Source: Neptuniibacter pectenicola (lineage in GTDB: Bacteria > Pseudomonadota > Gammaproteobacteria > Pseudomonadales > Balneatricaceae). Taken from it: a stretch of DNA of 64,000 nucleotides. Below the pieces are notes generated by a model. The model searched no databases. It was not told where the DNA came from and saw only the letters and a program-made list of their open reading frames with translations. Below are positions 7,860 to 16,529 of the stretch, one piece after another. The first letter of the stretch is position 1, and the number at the start of each line of letters is the position of its first letter. The position numbers and the translations under genes are program-made. The stretch covers positions 31,789-95,788 of the forward strand of contig NZ_LUTS01000011.1 of the NCBI RefSeq assembly GCF_001597735.1, read 5' to 3'.

Positions 7860-8336
7860 GTGGGAGAAATTACATTTGTTCATCTCAGTGAAATGTACGA
7901 AAAACAGCTCATTGATTTAATGAATAACCCTTTAGTAGGCAAGCACCTGCCATTACTGGAGGGCGCTTTTTCGGAGGAGAATTGCCGAGAATTTTTAAGA
8001 TCGAAAAAGCAACTCTGGGAAGAGCATGGTATTGGCCCTTGGGTTGTATTAGTTAATAACGATTTTGCTGGATGGGGAGGGTTGCAACCCGAAAACGGGG
8101 AAATGGATTTTGCCTTAGTACTCCACCCTGACTTTTGGGGCTATGGAAGAAAGGTATTTGATAAGGTCAAAAATATTGCGTTTGTTGATTGGAAGCTGGA
8201 GTCAATAACAGCGCTCTTGCCTATTGATAGACCAAACTCGAAAGCCATCACTCGATTTGGTTTTGTCGAAGATGGAAACTATTTAATCGATGGCCAGCAA
8301 TTTGTTCGATTTCGGCTATTAGCTATGCATGTGTAA
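7860..8336 (+). CDS. GNAT family N-acetyltransferase
   Basis: A 158-residue protein starting at GTG 7860 behind AAAGGAG (8-base spacing). It shows the GNAT order: an N-terminal helix pair, a central strand (WVVLVNNDFAGWGGLQ), a shortened acetyl-CoA loop (HPDFWGYGRKVFDKV, instead of the usual Q/RxxGxG/A), and a C-terminal N-S-K-A-I-T-R-F-G-F helix. It resembles RimJ/RimL-like ribosomal-protein acetyltransferases. Acceptor unknown. It is divergent from the GST gene and stands alone. Confidence 0.75.
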   Translation: MGEITFVHLSEMYEKQLIDLMNNPLVGKHLPLLEGAFSEENCREFLRSKKQLWEEHGIGPWVVLVNNDFAGWGGLQPENGEMDFALVLHPDFWGYGRKVFDKVKNIAFVDWKLESITALLPIDRPNSKAITRFGFVEDGNYLIDGQQFVRFRLLAMHV

Positions 8337-8874
8337 AAACTAAGGTGTAGCGATGTAAGTGGTTGCGTGTTTATTCGCGATTATAAGCCATTAATGCGGC
8401 TTCCGATTTTTTACGTAAGATTTGCGCAGAGATCTAGAGCCTGCGGACTGAGTAACCGACAAGTAGTAACGAAAATTCGTGTAACTACACAAATAAAAAA
8501 ACAATTTTTGATTCCGCTTAATTATTCGCCTCGCTCTACCACTCCAGAGTAGATTTAGACGATTGGCACCAGCCCAATATAGTTTTATCTTATTACCTGA
8601 TGGGTCATGTAATTTTTGTAACCGGGTATTTACCGGATTCATTCGGCCTAATAGGCAACTTAAGCGATGTTTAACGGGCTAAATGCCCGCTGTGCTATGT
8701 GTTTTTTGATATAGACTGTCTAGCAAAGCATATTCCCTTAATTAGCTTGATGTGTGCGCTAGGGAGCTTATTTCACCTTATTGAATGATAAGTGTAAGAG
8801 CTACTCTTTAACCTATTTAAAGGAGACAGGTTAGTTAAGGAGTGTCGATATTAAAAATTTTTAAGAGGTTAAAC
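8337..8874. other. Intergenic region between GNAT and alcohol dehydrogenase genes
   Basis: About 540 bases without a convincing gene. A minus-strand frame of 83 codons (8391-8642) shows no recognisable motif or ribosome site. Visible structure: the dyad GCCTA-A-TAGGC (8646-8656) and, at 8673-8690, a CGGGC...GCCCG dyad resembling one at 53382-53400. No -24/-12 promoter is seen for the downstream dehydrogenase. Confidence 0.6.
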
Positions 8875-10623
8875 ATGAAGAAGCTCATGCTTTACTTAGT
8901 CTGTATGTTAGGCGCAGGAGGTTATGCGTATGGAGATGGTTCTAATTGGTCGACATATGGTAACGGACTATCAAATCAGCGTTTTAGCCCACTGTCTCAA
9001 ATTAATGCTGACAATGTTAACCAGCTTGAATTGGCCTGGTCGTATAGCACCGGTATTAAAGCGAGTTTTCAAACCAGTCCCATTAAAATAAATAATCAGC
9101 TTATTTTTAGTACACCTTTCAATCATGTCGTGGCGCTTGATGCCGCTAGTGGCGAGCAAATATGGCGCTATGAACATTCCCTTGAGAGTAAAAAAAGCTG
9201 TTGCGGTCCTGCTAACCGCGGTGTTGCTGTGAGTCGTGGAAAAGTTTTTCAGGCGACGATTGATGGGCATTTAATTGCATTGGATCAGAAGAGTGGCGAC
9301 CTGCTTTGGGATATAAAAGTTAAGGATATTAGTTTATCCGTACAGGAGAGCATGGGTGGTTTGTTGCAGGGGGTGGATCTAGGCAAAAATGCAAAAATAG
9401 TTGGTGGTACTAGCCATAGTTTTAATATGGCTCCCCAAGTTTTTGAAGATAAAGTCATTATAGGTAGCACCGGAGCAGGGTATGGTCTTCATCTAGACAC
9501 AGATTCAGGGTTGAGAGTTGTTGGGCTGGGTGATGGGCGTACCGGATTACGAGGGTTTTTAGCTGCATTTGATAGCCAAACAGGCAAGGAGTTGTGGCGT
9601 TGGTACAGTGTCAGTGGTGAAAATTGGGTGGGGCAATGGCGTGATAAAACGGTTGACGGTATCTCGCTTAATCGAGATATAGAGCAAGAGAAGGAAAAGC
9701 AGGAACATCTTCGTCAAAGCTGGAAATTTGGTGGTGGCTCCATCTGGACGACTCCCGCAGTTGATAAAGAGAGTGGGTGGCTGTTTATCGGAACGGGTAA
9801 CCCTGCTCCGAATATGGATGATTCTGCTCGCCCCGGGGATAATTTACATACATCTAGTATTGTTGCAATTGACAGCACAAGTGGAGAGCTTAAATGGGCT
9901 TTTCAACAAGTGCCGCATGATCGTTGGGGCTATGATGTTTCAAGTCCTCCTGTGCTTTTTGAGACAGTCATTAATGGTGAGCGAGTTAAAGCCGTGGGGC
10001 AAGCAGGGAAAACGGGCTGGTTTTATGCGTTAAACCGAGAAACCGGGGAGCTACTGTATAAATCGGAAGCCTTTGTACCGCAAATAAACTTATTTGCTGA
10101 TCCCTCAGCAGTAGGGGTGACTATTGCTCCAAGTATTGCGGGGGGGAGTAATTGGTCACCGGTATCTGTTAATCAGGCCAAGCAGCAAGTGTATATTGCC
10201 GGTATTCATAAGCCGGCGACTTATTATCGGAAACCGCTAAATGTAAATAAAGAGCTACCTTGGCAAACCTATACCTATTTTGAGTTTAGTGATGAACCAG
10301 CATTTGGTACGTTAACAGCGATTGCGCTGACAGACGGTAAAATCCAATGGCAACATAAAACGCGGTTACCTATGTTAGGTGGTGTTCTCTCGACAGCGGG
10401 TGGTTTGATTTTTAGTGGTGAAGGAGATGGTGAATTTTTTGCCTTAGATGAAAATAGCGGTAAAAAGCTGTGGTCATTTAAACAACCGTACGGAGTCAAT
10501 GCGCCTCCGATTAGTTATTCAATCAAAGGGAAGCAATATATTGCCGTTGCGGCTGGGGGGAATAAAATTGCAGGTTATCCAACCGGTGACAGTCTTTTAG
10601 TTTTCAGCCTACCTGATAAGTAA
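8875..10623 (+). CDS. Secreted PQQ-dependent alcohol dehydrogenase
   Basis: A 582-residue quinoprotein. Start ATG 8875 is chosen over the upstream GTG because TAAGAGG lies 6 bases before it and the signal peptide MKKLMLYLVCMLGAGGYAYG then begins the protein. Family marks: vicinal disulfide Cys pair followed by GPANRG at about residue 110, the catalytic-Asp motif RPGDN near 315, and repeated propeller W-motifs (GEQIWRYE, GELKWAFQ, GKKLWSF). No C-terminal cytochrome c domain is present, so electrons must pass to a separate cytochrome, which is not seen nearby. It works in the periplasm with PQQ, whose biosynthesis genes begin at 63.69 kb. The substrate may be an aromatic or aliphatic alcohol; it cannot be settled here. 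Confidence 0.9.
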   Translation: MKKLMLYLVCMLGAGGYAYGDGSNWSTYGNGLSNQRFSPLSQINADNVNQLELAWSYSTGIKASFQTSPIKINNQLIFSTPFNHVVALDAASGEQIWRYEHSLESKKSCCGPANRGVAVSRGKVFQATIDGHLIALDQKSGDLLWDIKVKDISLSVQESMGGLLQGVDLGKNAKIVGGTSHSFNMAPQVFEDKVIIGSTGAGYGLHLDTDSGLRVVGLGDGRTGLRGFLAAFDSQTGKELWRWYSVSGENWVGQWRDKTVDGISLNRDIEQEKEKQEHLRQSWKFGGGSIWTTPAVDKESGWLFIGTGNPAPNMDDSARPGDNLHTSSIVAIDSTSGELKWAFQQVPHDRWGYDVSSPPVLFETVINGERVKAVGQAGKTGWFYALNRETGELLYKSEAFVPQINLFADPSAVGVTIAPSIAGGSNWSPVSVNQAKQQVYIAGIHKPATYYRKPLNVNKELPWQTYTYFEFSDEPAFGTLTAIALTDGKIQWQHKTRLPMLGGVLSTAGGLIFSGEGDGEFFALDENSGKKLWSFKQPYGVNAPPISYSIKGKQYIAVAAGGNKIAGYPTGDSLLVFSLPDK

Positions 10624-10637
10624 GTGAAGTGAGTGTA

Positions 10638-10674
10638 AAGCCGACTTAGTGAATGTCTAAGTTGGCTTTTTTAT
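10638..10674 (+). terminator. Rho-independent terminator after the PQQ dehydrogenase
   Basis: AAGCC(G)ACTTAG and CTAAGTTGGCTT form a stem of about 12 pairs around a 7-base loop, followed by a run of T residues. It lies just behind the TAA at 10623. Confidence 0.85.
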
Positions 10675-10706
10675 TGAATGTTTTTAGTCCATTAATTCAG
10701 TGCGGG

Positions 10707-11735
10707 TTATTCGCTGAATACCCGTGCTAATTTGCGGTAGCTATCACAGCGTTTTTCAAAGCTGTGGGTGACGGCTACAACCATCACTTCATCGACATCA
10801 TAGTAGTTCGCTTGCTCTTCTAATCTAGCCCTACATTCGCTAGGCGTGCCTGTAATTATGCTGTTTCTTGTTTCATGGAAGTAAGCTTGATCGGAAGGTG
10901 AGAGTTTTTTCATTAGGTCGAGGCAGGTTTCAGGAGGTTTGACCTCTTCACGTGCACCGTGACGAAAAGCGAGGACTTTCCAGTAGGTATGAGAGGCTGC
11001 TAAAAACTCGGCTTCCTCTTTTGTATCGGCTGCAATGACGGCACTTGCGATCATTGCGGAGCCCGATTGGGGGGCGCTTCCTGTACGTGGTCGATACAGT
11101 TTTCGATACCGTTTAATAATGTCGGCGGAACGCTCGTGGGTGCCAATAAAGAGGGCTAATACAAAGCCTAATCCCATGGATGCCGCTAAATCTATACTGC
11201 CATCGCTAGAACCTAAGGTCCAAAGTTCAGGTGAACTTCCGCCCATAGGGGTGGTTGTTAGGTCTGAAAAGGGATGTTGCTTTTCAAATTGATAGTCGTC
11301 AATAAAGGCGGTTAACGCTTCTAGTTGGTGTGGATAATGATCAGACGGTGATGGTTTGTGAGGGTAGGCTAAAGCGATACTCGATGATTCTGAGCCGCCC
11401 GGTGCTCGCCCAACACCCAAATCGATTCGTCCCGGATGAAACGCTGCAAGTGTTTTAAAGACTTCTGCTACTTTGTAAGGGCTGTAGTGAGAAAGCATAA
11501 CGCCACCACTACCCACTTTGATTTTTTCTGTGCTGGCGGCAATTTGGCCAATAACAATTTCTGGGGCTGAGCTGGCATAAGCAGGGGTTGAGTGGTGCTC
11601 AGCAATCCAATAGCGGTGATAATTTAGTTCATCCGCTAACTTGGCTAATTTTATACTGTCATTTAATGCATCAGCTTGGTTTTTCCCATCATGAACAGGG
11701 GACTGATCGACAATGCTTAATTTGATATTAGCCAT
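10707..11735 (-). CDS. LLM-class flavin-dependent oxidoreductase (luciferase-like)
   Basis: A 342-residue TIM-barrel protein of the bacterial luciferase-like group 1 (YhbW/MsnO8-like). Motifs: SIVDQSPVHDG at the N-terminus, YHRYWIAEHHSTPAYASSAPEI near residue 40, VGSGGVMLSHYSPYKVAE, and GRIDLGVGRAPGG near 105. Such enzymes use FMNH2 and oxygen to oxidise small organic substrates. It is the last gene of a leftward operon behind a DmpR-type activator and a DUF336 protein, overlapping the latter by 8 bp. This context suggests induction by an aromatic effector. The substrate is unknown. Confidence 0.85.
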   Translation of the reverse strand: MANIKLSIVDQSPVHDGKNQADALNDSIKLAKLADELNYHRYWIAEHHSTPAYASSAPEIVIGQIAASTEKIKVGSGGVMLSHYSPYKVAEVFKTLAAFHPGRIDLGVGRAPGGSESSSIALAYPHKPSPSDHYPHQLEALTAFIDDYQFEKQHPFSDLTTTPMGGSSPELWTLGSSDGSIDLAASMGLGFVLALFIGTHERSADIIKRYRKLYRPRTGSAPQSGSAMIASAVIAADTKEEAEFLAASHTYWKVLAFRHGAREEVKPPETCLDLMKKLSPSDQAYFHETRNSIITGTPSECRARLEEQANYYDVDEVMVVAVTHSFEKRCDSYRKLARVFSE

Positions 11736-12126
11736 TCAGATCTGTTTCCTTTACTGCAAATTCTGCAATGGCTGTATCTTGCGCTTCAGTGGCACCTGAG
11801 ATACCGATCGCACCGATCTGAGCGTCATCAACAAAAATGGGATGCCCTCCGCCAAAACCGATAAGGCCATCGTTAGAATTTTCCATACCTAAGAGATTTT
11901 CCTCTCTAATCAGTTTGCCAAAAACACCTGAGGGGATAGGGAAGAGGCTTGAGGTTTTTGCTTTGCCAGCCGCTACATCAATTGATCCTAAAAACGCATT
12001 ATCCATACGGCGAAAAGCATTAAGGTGTCCACCTTGATCGGTAATAGCGATACAAACTTTAACACCAAGTTCCTCTGCTTTTTGTTCTGCTTTTGTGATT
12101 AATGTAGTGGCTAATAATTGGTTCAT
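11728..12126 (-). CDS. GlcG/HbpS-like DUF336 protein
   Basis: A 132-residue single-domain protein with the DUF336 pattern: KAEQKAEELGVKVCIAITDQGGHLNAFRRMDNA, the aliphatic centre with SIDVAAGKAKTS, and GGHPIFVDDAQIGAIGISGATEAQD near the C-terminus. Family members bind haem or small ligands and often accompany aromatic or glycolate catabolic genes; no reaction is firmly assigned. The ATG overlaps the stop of the upstream regulator by 4 bp and its stop overlaps the LLM gene by 8 bp. The three are therefore one translationally coupled unit. Confidence 0.85.
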   Translation of the reverse strand: MNQLLATTLITKAEQKAEELGVKVCIAITDQGGHLNAFRRMDNAFLGSIDVAAGKAKTSSLFPIPSGVFGKLIREENLLGMENSNDGLIGFGGGHPIFVDDAQIGAIGISGATEAQDTAIAEFAVKETDLNG

Positions 12127-13823
12127 GTTCTTATCCTTTTTCTTCCTTTTTCTTCCATTTTCTTCATGCGGTAAGCGAGAGTCGGTCTAGAAATACCTAA
12201 AATACGTGCGGCTTCTGATACATTGCCTTGGGCGTTGTCTAAGGCATAATCTAAAAATTTCTGTTCAATATCTTCTAGTGAACCGCAATCATTAAGTGCT
12301 TCTTGAATCCATAGTGTGGAGTGTTGTTTTGCATCATTTTCGGATGAATCTATTAAATGTCCATCCTCTGATAATGTTTGGCTTGCTTTAAAACTAAGGG
12401 TTGGGAATAAAGCCGTTGCACTTATCTCTTCACCGCTGTCGGTAAGAATAAGTGCCCGCTCAATCAGGTTTTCTAATTCTCGAACATTACCCGGCCAGTC
12501 ATAATTCATCATTGCCTGCATGGCTAGTCCTGAAAGTCCCGCGGTTCTTTTGCTGTAGTAGGCGTGATATTTCTCAAGAAAGTGCTCGATCAATAAAATA
12601 AGATCTTCGCTACGCTCTCTTAATGGCGGTATATGAATCGGGTAAACATTTAAACGGTAGTATAGATCGGCTCTAAAGCGCCCAGTTTTAACCGCTTCCT
12701 CTAATGATTCGTTGGTTGCGGCGACTACACGGACATCAACTTTTCGGGTTTGACTGTCGCCAACGCGCTCTAGTTCACCTTCTTGTAAAACTCTTAAGAG
12801 TGCCGCTTGTGCACGAGGGGATAACTCAATCACTTCATCTAAGAAAATAGTCCCTTGATGGGCCCGTTCAAATTTTCCTTCTCTAGAATTGCTTGCCCCT
12901 GTGAATGCTCCTTTTTCGACACCAAAGAGTTCTGATTCTATAAGGTCAGGGGGGATGGCTGCGCAGTTTACCGCAACAAATTTTTTATTTTCTCGGTTAC
13001 TTGCATCATGTATTGCCCGTGCAACTAACTCTTTACCTACACCGGTTTCACCGAGTAGAAGTACAGTAACATTGGCGTCGGCTGCTCTGTTAGCTAATTT
13101 ACAGACATGCTGAAAGCCGGGGGATTGTCCTCGGAAATTACCTAAGGTCGATTTTTTATCAACTTTATGGCGTAAAACGGAGATCTGAGATTGAAGTTCA
13201 TACAGCTCTTCGATAATAGGCGAACGACTAAAGTATTTACGATAGGTGGCTACATCGTCCCATTCTTCAGCGGGTTTACCTACGAGTAAGCAGGTGTTGT
13301 CACCACAGCCTCGGCAAGTGATCTCTTTAAAAAGTATCTCTCGACCAAGTAGAGCGGATGTGAAGGCACTGGCCTGTCCAATAAGGCTCCAGCAAACCGG
13401 TTCTTCAAGTTGTCCTAACTCTGTGCAGAACATTTCAGCTTCATAAGAATCATGCATGATGTATTCAGCATAAAAATGTCCATTGGCTTGATCGACTTCA
13501 AGTTGTTGTTCATCAACACGAACAAAGCCTTTAAGGGAGTGAAGGCTAAAACCAGTCCTAATAAGATCTAAAGGTTCTTTGGATTGGCTGAGTCTAAGGG
13601 CAAGCTGTGCGTCTTTTTTGCCAATACTATAGCCCAAGCGCATAAAAAAGCCTTTAGCGCGCTCCAGCCCTAGGGTTTCTATCTGCTCTTTACGAAACTC
13701 TGCAAGCGCGATCAATTGCATGAGTAGAACTCGTTGTTCGTCCAACCAGATCTGTCCATCTCGTTCATCAAAACGAACTTGTTGGCAAAGCTGTGGATTT
13801 ACTGGCAATTTTAAATGATCCAT
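12123..13823 (-). CDS. DmpR/XylR-type sigma-54 activator with altered effector pocket
   Basis: A 566-residue enhancer-binding protein. N-terminal XylR_N/V4R sensor (to about 200), AAA+ domain with Walker A GETGVGKE, the sigma-54 contact loop GAFTGA, Walker B IFLDEV, and a Fis-type C-terminal helix-turn-helix (NVSEAARILGISRPTLAYRMKK). The sensor zinc ligands recalled from MopR (C155, E178, C181, C189) align with C144, E167, C170 and C178. The phenol-contacting His (H106 in MopR) is H95, but the partner Trp (W134) is Met123. The effector is therefore probably not phenol. It heads the operon with DUF336 and LLM genes. Second paralogue at 23413-25104. Confidence 0.88.
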   Translation of the reverse strand: MDHLKLPVNPQLCQQVRFDERDGQIWLDEQRVLLMQLIALAEFRKEQIETLGLERAKGFFMRLGYSIGKKDAQLALRLSQSKEPLDLIRTGFSLHSLKGFVRVDEQQLEVDQANGHFYAEYIMHDSYEAEMFCTELGQLEEPVCWSLIGQASAFTSALLGREILFKEITCRGCGDNTCLLVGKPAEEWDDVATYRKYFSRSPIIEELYELQSQISVLRHKVDKKSTLGNFRGQSPGFQHVCKLANRAADANVTVLLLGETGVGKELVARAIHDASNRENKKFVAVNCAAIPPDLIESELFGVEKGAFTGASNSREGKFERAHQGTIFLDEVIELSPRAQAALLRVLQEGELERVGDSQTRKVDVRVVAATNESLEEAVKTGRFRADLYYRLNVYPIHIPPLRERSEDLILLIEHFLEKYHAYYSKRTAGLSGLAMQAMMNYDWPGNVRELENLIERALILTDSGEEISATALFPTLSFKASQTLSEDGHLIDSSENDAKQHSTLWIQEALNDCGSLEDIEQKFLDYALDNAQGNVSEAARILGISRPTLAYRMKKMEEKGRKRIRT

Positions 13824-13879
13824 ACGATCCCCAATTGGCTTTTCGTTTGATTCTATAATATCTCGTATATAAAATTTAC

Positions 13880-13888
13880 TGGTATAAT
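13880..13888 (+). promoter_or_regulatory. Extended -10 promoter of the LysR gene
   Basis: TGGTATAAT is a perfect extended -10 element, 28-34 bases before the LysR start codons. No good -35 hexamer is visible. A second TATAAT lies at 13854-13859. Confidence 0.5.
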
Positions 13889-13916
13889 TGAGAACTTAAA
13901 TCCTATAAATGGGACA

Positions 13917-14822
13917 ATGTGGATGGATTTTCATAATCTTTATCTTTTCGTCAAAGTGGTTGATCGTGGTAGCTATATAGCTGCGGCTAAAGAGCTGAAT
14001 ATGCCGAGCTCTACATTGAGTCGCCGTATACAGCAGCTCGAAGAGCAGCTGGGCTATCAGCTTTTGTATAGGAGCTCACGTAAACTCTCTATGACAGAAG
14101 CCGGCGCATTATTTTACCGACGCTGTCAGCCATTATATGAGGAGTTAAGTGATGCAACTCAGGGGTTAGAGGGGGAGCTAACATCCCCCCAAGGAAACCT
14201 AAAAATCACTGCACCGGTGAGTTTAGCTAATGAGTTGTTAAATGCATGGTTTTTTGAGTTTATGGAGTGTTACCCCAAGATCAATATCGATCTGTTACTT
14301 TCGAACAGTAATATAGCGCTAAAAGAGGAGGGGGTTGATATAGCTTTCCGTATTGGAGAGATACATATCGCAGATTGGATATCCCGTTTTTTGTTTACCT
14401 CCCGTTTTTCATTATGTGCAAGCCCTAGTCTAATTGAGCGTTTAGGTCATCCGACCTCGATCACCGAGTTAAAAGATTATCCGTTAATTTTGTCGCGTCG
14501 CTCTCCTATTTGGAATTTTACCGATAGATATGGAAATACTTCTGAGTTTACCGGCGAGGCTCGGTTGATCTTTGATGAGTTACAAGGTGCCGCTGAGGCT
14601 GTTGAAGCGGGTATTGGTGTGGCTTGCTTACCCGATTATATTGTTGGCGAGGCATTAACAACGGGGCGCTTGATTACCCTTCTACCTGAATATGAGCCGG
14701 CTGGGCGAGAGGTGAAAATGGTTTATCCCCATCGCCAATATCTGCCAACCAAAGTTAGATTGTTTATTGACTTTATTTTGGCGAAAACGGAAGAGGAGCG
14801 AAAGGTTATGGCCGCGACTTAG
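13917..14822 (+). CDS. LysR-family transcriptional regulator
   Basis: A 301-residue protein; translation can begin at ATG 13917 or two codons later at 13923 (MDFHNLYLFVKVVDRGSY). The N-terminal HTH reads SYIAAAKELNMPSSTLSRRIQQLEEQLGYQLL, and the C-terminus is a periplasmic-binding-like effector domain (LKITAPVSLANELL, EAVEAGIGVACLPDYIV). It belongs to the DsdA/AaeR-like group of LysR proteins that act on nearby genes. It is divergent from the DmpR-like regulator and convergent with the meta-cleavage operon; its target is not evident. Confidence 0.9.
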   Translation: MWMDFHNLYLFVKVVDRGSYIAAAKELNMPSSTLSRRIQQLEEQLGYQLLYRSSRKLSMTEAGALFYRRCQPLYEELSDATQGLEGELTSPQGNLKITAPVSLANELLNAWFFEFMECYPKINIDLLLSNSNIALKEEGVDIAFRIGEIHIADWISRFLFTSRFSLCASPSLIERLGHPTSITELKDYPLILSRRSPIWNFTDRYGNTSEFTGEARLIFDELQGAAEAVEAGIGVACLPDYIVGEALTTGRLITLLPEYEPAGREVKMVYPHRQYLPTKVRLFIDFILAKTEEERKVMAAT

Positions 14823-14838
14823 TCTCCGACCTTTTGAC

Positions 14839-14863
14839 AAAAAAAGCCCTGCAGGCGCAGGGC
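14839..14863 (-). terminator. Rho-independent terminator of the meta-cleavage operon
   Basis: A 7-bp G/C-rich stem (GCCCTGC/GCAGGGC, 4-base loop, 14846-14863). On the minus strand it is followed by seven T residues, so it ends leftward transcription behind dmpI. It lies 66 bases downstream of the dmpI stop. Confidence 0.85.
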
Positions 14864-14928
14864 AAAAGTGTAGATCAATGCTCGTTTACAAGGACGATGA
14901 AGTAGTGAATGTTAATCTTAGCCTAGCT

Positions 14929-15120
14929 CTACTTGCCTAATTTTTTAGCGGACTCTCCCGCGATACCGAAATGCTGTTTAGGCATCTCATTAATCATAAT
15001 ACGGACGCTAGGTTTAGATGCATCTAAGGCTCTAACACAAGCGTCAGTTACTTCGGCGATAAGGCGCTCTTTCTGTTCATTAGAACGTCCTTCAATAATG
15101 TTGATCTGTATAATTGGCAT
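14929..15120 (-). CDS. dmpI: 4-oxalocrotonate tautomerase
   Basis: A 63-residue enzyme that converts 2-hydroxymuconate to 2-oxo-3-hexenedioate in the dehydrogenative branch of catechol meta-cleavage. After removal of Met, Pro1 is the catalytic base (MPIIQINIIEGRSNEQKERL). Arg11 in EGRS and the R-I-M-I-N-E segment match the family's substrate-binding residues. Usual length is 62-63. It is the last gene of the leftward meta operon, 66 bases before the terminator. Confidence 0.93.
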   Translation of the reverse strand: MPIIQINIIEGRSNEQKERLIAEVTDACVRALDASKPSVRIMINEMPKQHFGIAGESAKKLGK

Positions 15121-15128
15121 ATATTCCC

Positions 15129-15713
15129 TCAGCTATAAAGCCATGATTTTAATAAACGCGTTACTCTGGGCATAACGACATAGGTCATCAATAAAACTTG
15201 GGCGACAACGATTGTTAATGTTTTAAACCAAAAAGACATTGGCTCTAAAATGGGAGCAAACGCTAAGTTGATTGCGACAACAAGAACATAAACGACAATG
15301 ATTAATATCAGCGCCATTTTGTGAGGGGAAGGGTGCTTTTGGGTGGGGAGTTCAGGTAGATCAAACCAAAACTCAAGCCCTGTTCCTCGTTTTGTTACCG
15401 CTTCCCCTTCAACTAAACTTTCAAGTTTAGCTAACCATTCGCTTCTTGTTTCAGATTGTTCCCAATGCTGACAATTAGCATAATTATCAAAGCGATAGAT
15501 AATGACGTATTCATGGTTAGTTGCTTGGCTCGGTCGTAAAACATTTGTTCCCAGATGACCGGGGTAACTAGATGCAGCATTGATCACACCTGAAACCCAG
15601 TTTTCATACTCGGCCTCAGAACCTAACTTTACTTTACGTGAGATGCTGACCGTAATGGGGCCTTCATCTCCCGGTTGGCAAACCGTCGGTTTAGTGTTTT
15701 TTGCTGAACTCAT
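15129..15713 (-). CDS. ABM-domain protein with two C-terminal membrane helices
   Basis: A 194-residue protein. Residues about 18-115 form an antibiotic-biosynthesis-monooxygenase-like domain (GPITVSISRKVKLGSEAEYENWVSGVI, HEYVIIYRFDNYANCQHWEQS). A short linker leads to two membrane helices (ALILIIVVYVLVVAINLAFA; TLTIVVAQVLLMTYVVMP). Proteins of this architecture are known in other bacteria without assigned function. Here it lies inside the meta-cleavage operon between dmpH and dmpI, a place where no gene of this kind exists in the classic Pseudomonas dmp or TOL pathways. A role in handling quinone or catechol by-products at the membrane is only a guess. Confidence 0.8.
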   Translation of the reverse strand: MSSAKNTKPTVCQPGDEGPITVSISRKVKLGSEAEYENWVSGVINAASSYPGHLGTNVLRPSQATNHEYVIIYRFDNYANCQHWEQSETRSEWLAKLESLVEGEAVTKRGTGLEFWFDLPELPTQKHPSPHKMALILIIVVYVLVVAINLAFAPILEPMSFWFKTLTIVVAQVLLMTYVVMPRVTRLLKSWLYS

Positions 15714-15737
15714 CTAGTTACTCCTGTTAAGTATTAA

Positions 15738-16529
15738 TTATACGAACTTACCACTGACAGTACCTAAGTCTTGATAGCGCACTGTAAAGCTATCGCCTTT
15801 ATTAACTTGGACGGCCGCGGTAATTGCACCGATCATAATAAAGGTTCCGGCAGGGATTTCTTCCCCTCGCTCACCCAACATATTGGCTAGCATTGCAACG
15901 GAGGATGCTGGGTGTCCTAGTACGGCTGCACCGGCACCTACTTGAACGACTTCACCGTTGATCTCCATCACCACGCCAATATTTTTCAGATCTAAGTCTT
16001 CCGCTTTTGCCATAGTGCCACCCGCCACAAAGCGGCTTGACGAGGAGTTATCAGCAATAACGCTTTTAAGATCAAATTTAAAATCTTTGTAGCGTGAATC
16101 AATGACTTCCACTGCCGGCATAACAAAATCAGTTGCGCGTAGAACATCCGCAATATGTACACCTGGGCCCTTTAGGGGGGCTTTAGTAACAAAGGCTAGC
16201 TCAGCTTCTATTTTGGGATGGATCAGTTCATCAATTTTGATTTCACCGCCATCAGGAACAGAGAAATAATCGGCAAGGAAACCATAGCAAGGGTGTTCAA
16301 CGCCCATTTGAGCCATTTTAGCCCATGAGGTTAACCCCATTTTCATACCAACAATTTTAGTGCCGCGGGCCTCTTTACGGCGACGCATTTCCCATTGAAT
16401 ATCGAAGGCATCTTCGTAGGTCATATCAGGAAAATCATCTGTGATTTTAGTGATTTCGTATGCTTTTAACTCGGCGTTTTCACAATGCTCGGCTAGTTGT
16501 TCAATTTGTGCTTTTGTTAGATTTCCCAT
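15738..16529 (-). CDS. dmpH: 4-oxalocrotonate decarboxylase
   Basis: A 263-residue Mg-dependent enzyme of the fumarylacetoacetase-like hydratase/decarboxylase family. It decarboxylates 2-oxo-3-hexenedioate to 2-hydroxypenta-2,4-dienoate. Family marks: KIVGMKMGLTSWAKMAQMGV near residue 58, KIEAELAF with metal-ligand Glu residues near 108, and AVEVIDSRYKDFKFDLKSVIADNSSSSRFVAGG. It is a paralogue of the hydratase at 18504-19289; assignment as decarboxylase follows the KMGLTS motif and gene order. It normally forms a complex with that hydratase. The start overlaps the dmpG stop by one base. Confidence 0.92.
   Translation of the reverse strand: MGNLTKAQIEQLAEHCENAELKAYEITKITDDFPDMTYEDAFDIQWEMRRRKEARGTKIVGMKMGLTSWAKMAQMGVEHPCYGFLADYFSVPDGGEIKIDELIHPKIEAELAFVTKAPLKGPGVHIADVLRATDFVMPAVEVIDSRYKDFKFDLKSVIADNSSSSRFVAGGTMAKAEDLDLKNIGVVMEINGEVVQVGAGAAVLGHPASSVAMLANMLGERGEEIPAGTFIMIGAITAAVQVNKGDSFTVRYQDLGTVSGKFV

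Noticed and set aside
8555..8580. TGGCAC in the gap before the alcohol dehydrogenase as a sigma-54 promoter
   Set aside because: No TTGC at the required distance and 300 bases from the start codon.
8391..8642. Minus-strand frame of 83 codons in the gap before the alcohol dehydrogenase
   Set aside because: Low-complexity basic sequence without motif, start signal or context; more likely chance.
8640..8700. Integron attC-like site around the two dyads
   Set aside because: No conserved attC core sites, no cassette array and no integrase gene.
13838..13853. TGGC...TTGA resembling a -24/-12 promoter before the LysR gene
   Set aside because: The essential GC of the -12 element is GA; a sigma-70 extended -10 lies closer to the gene.
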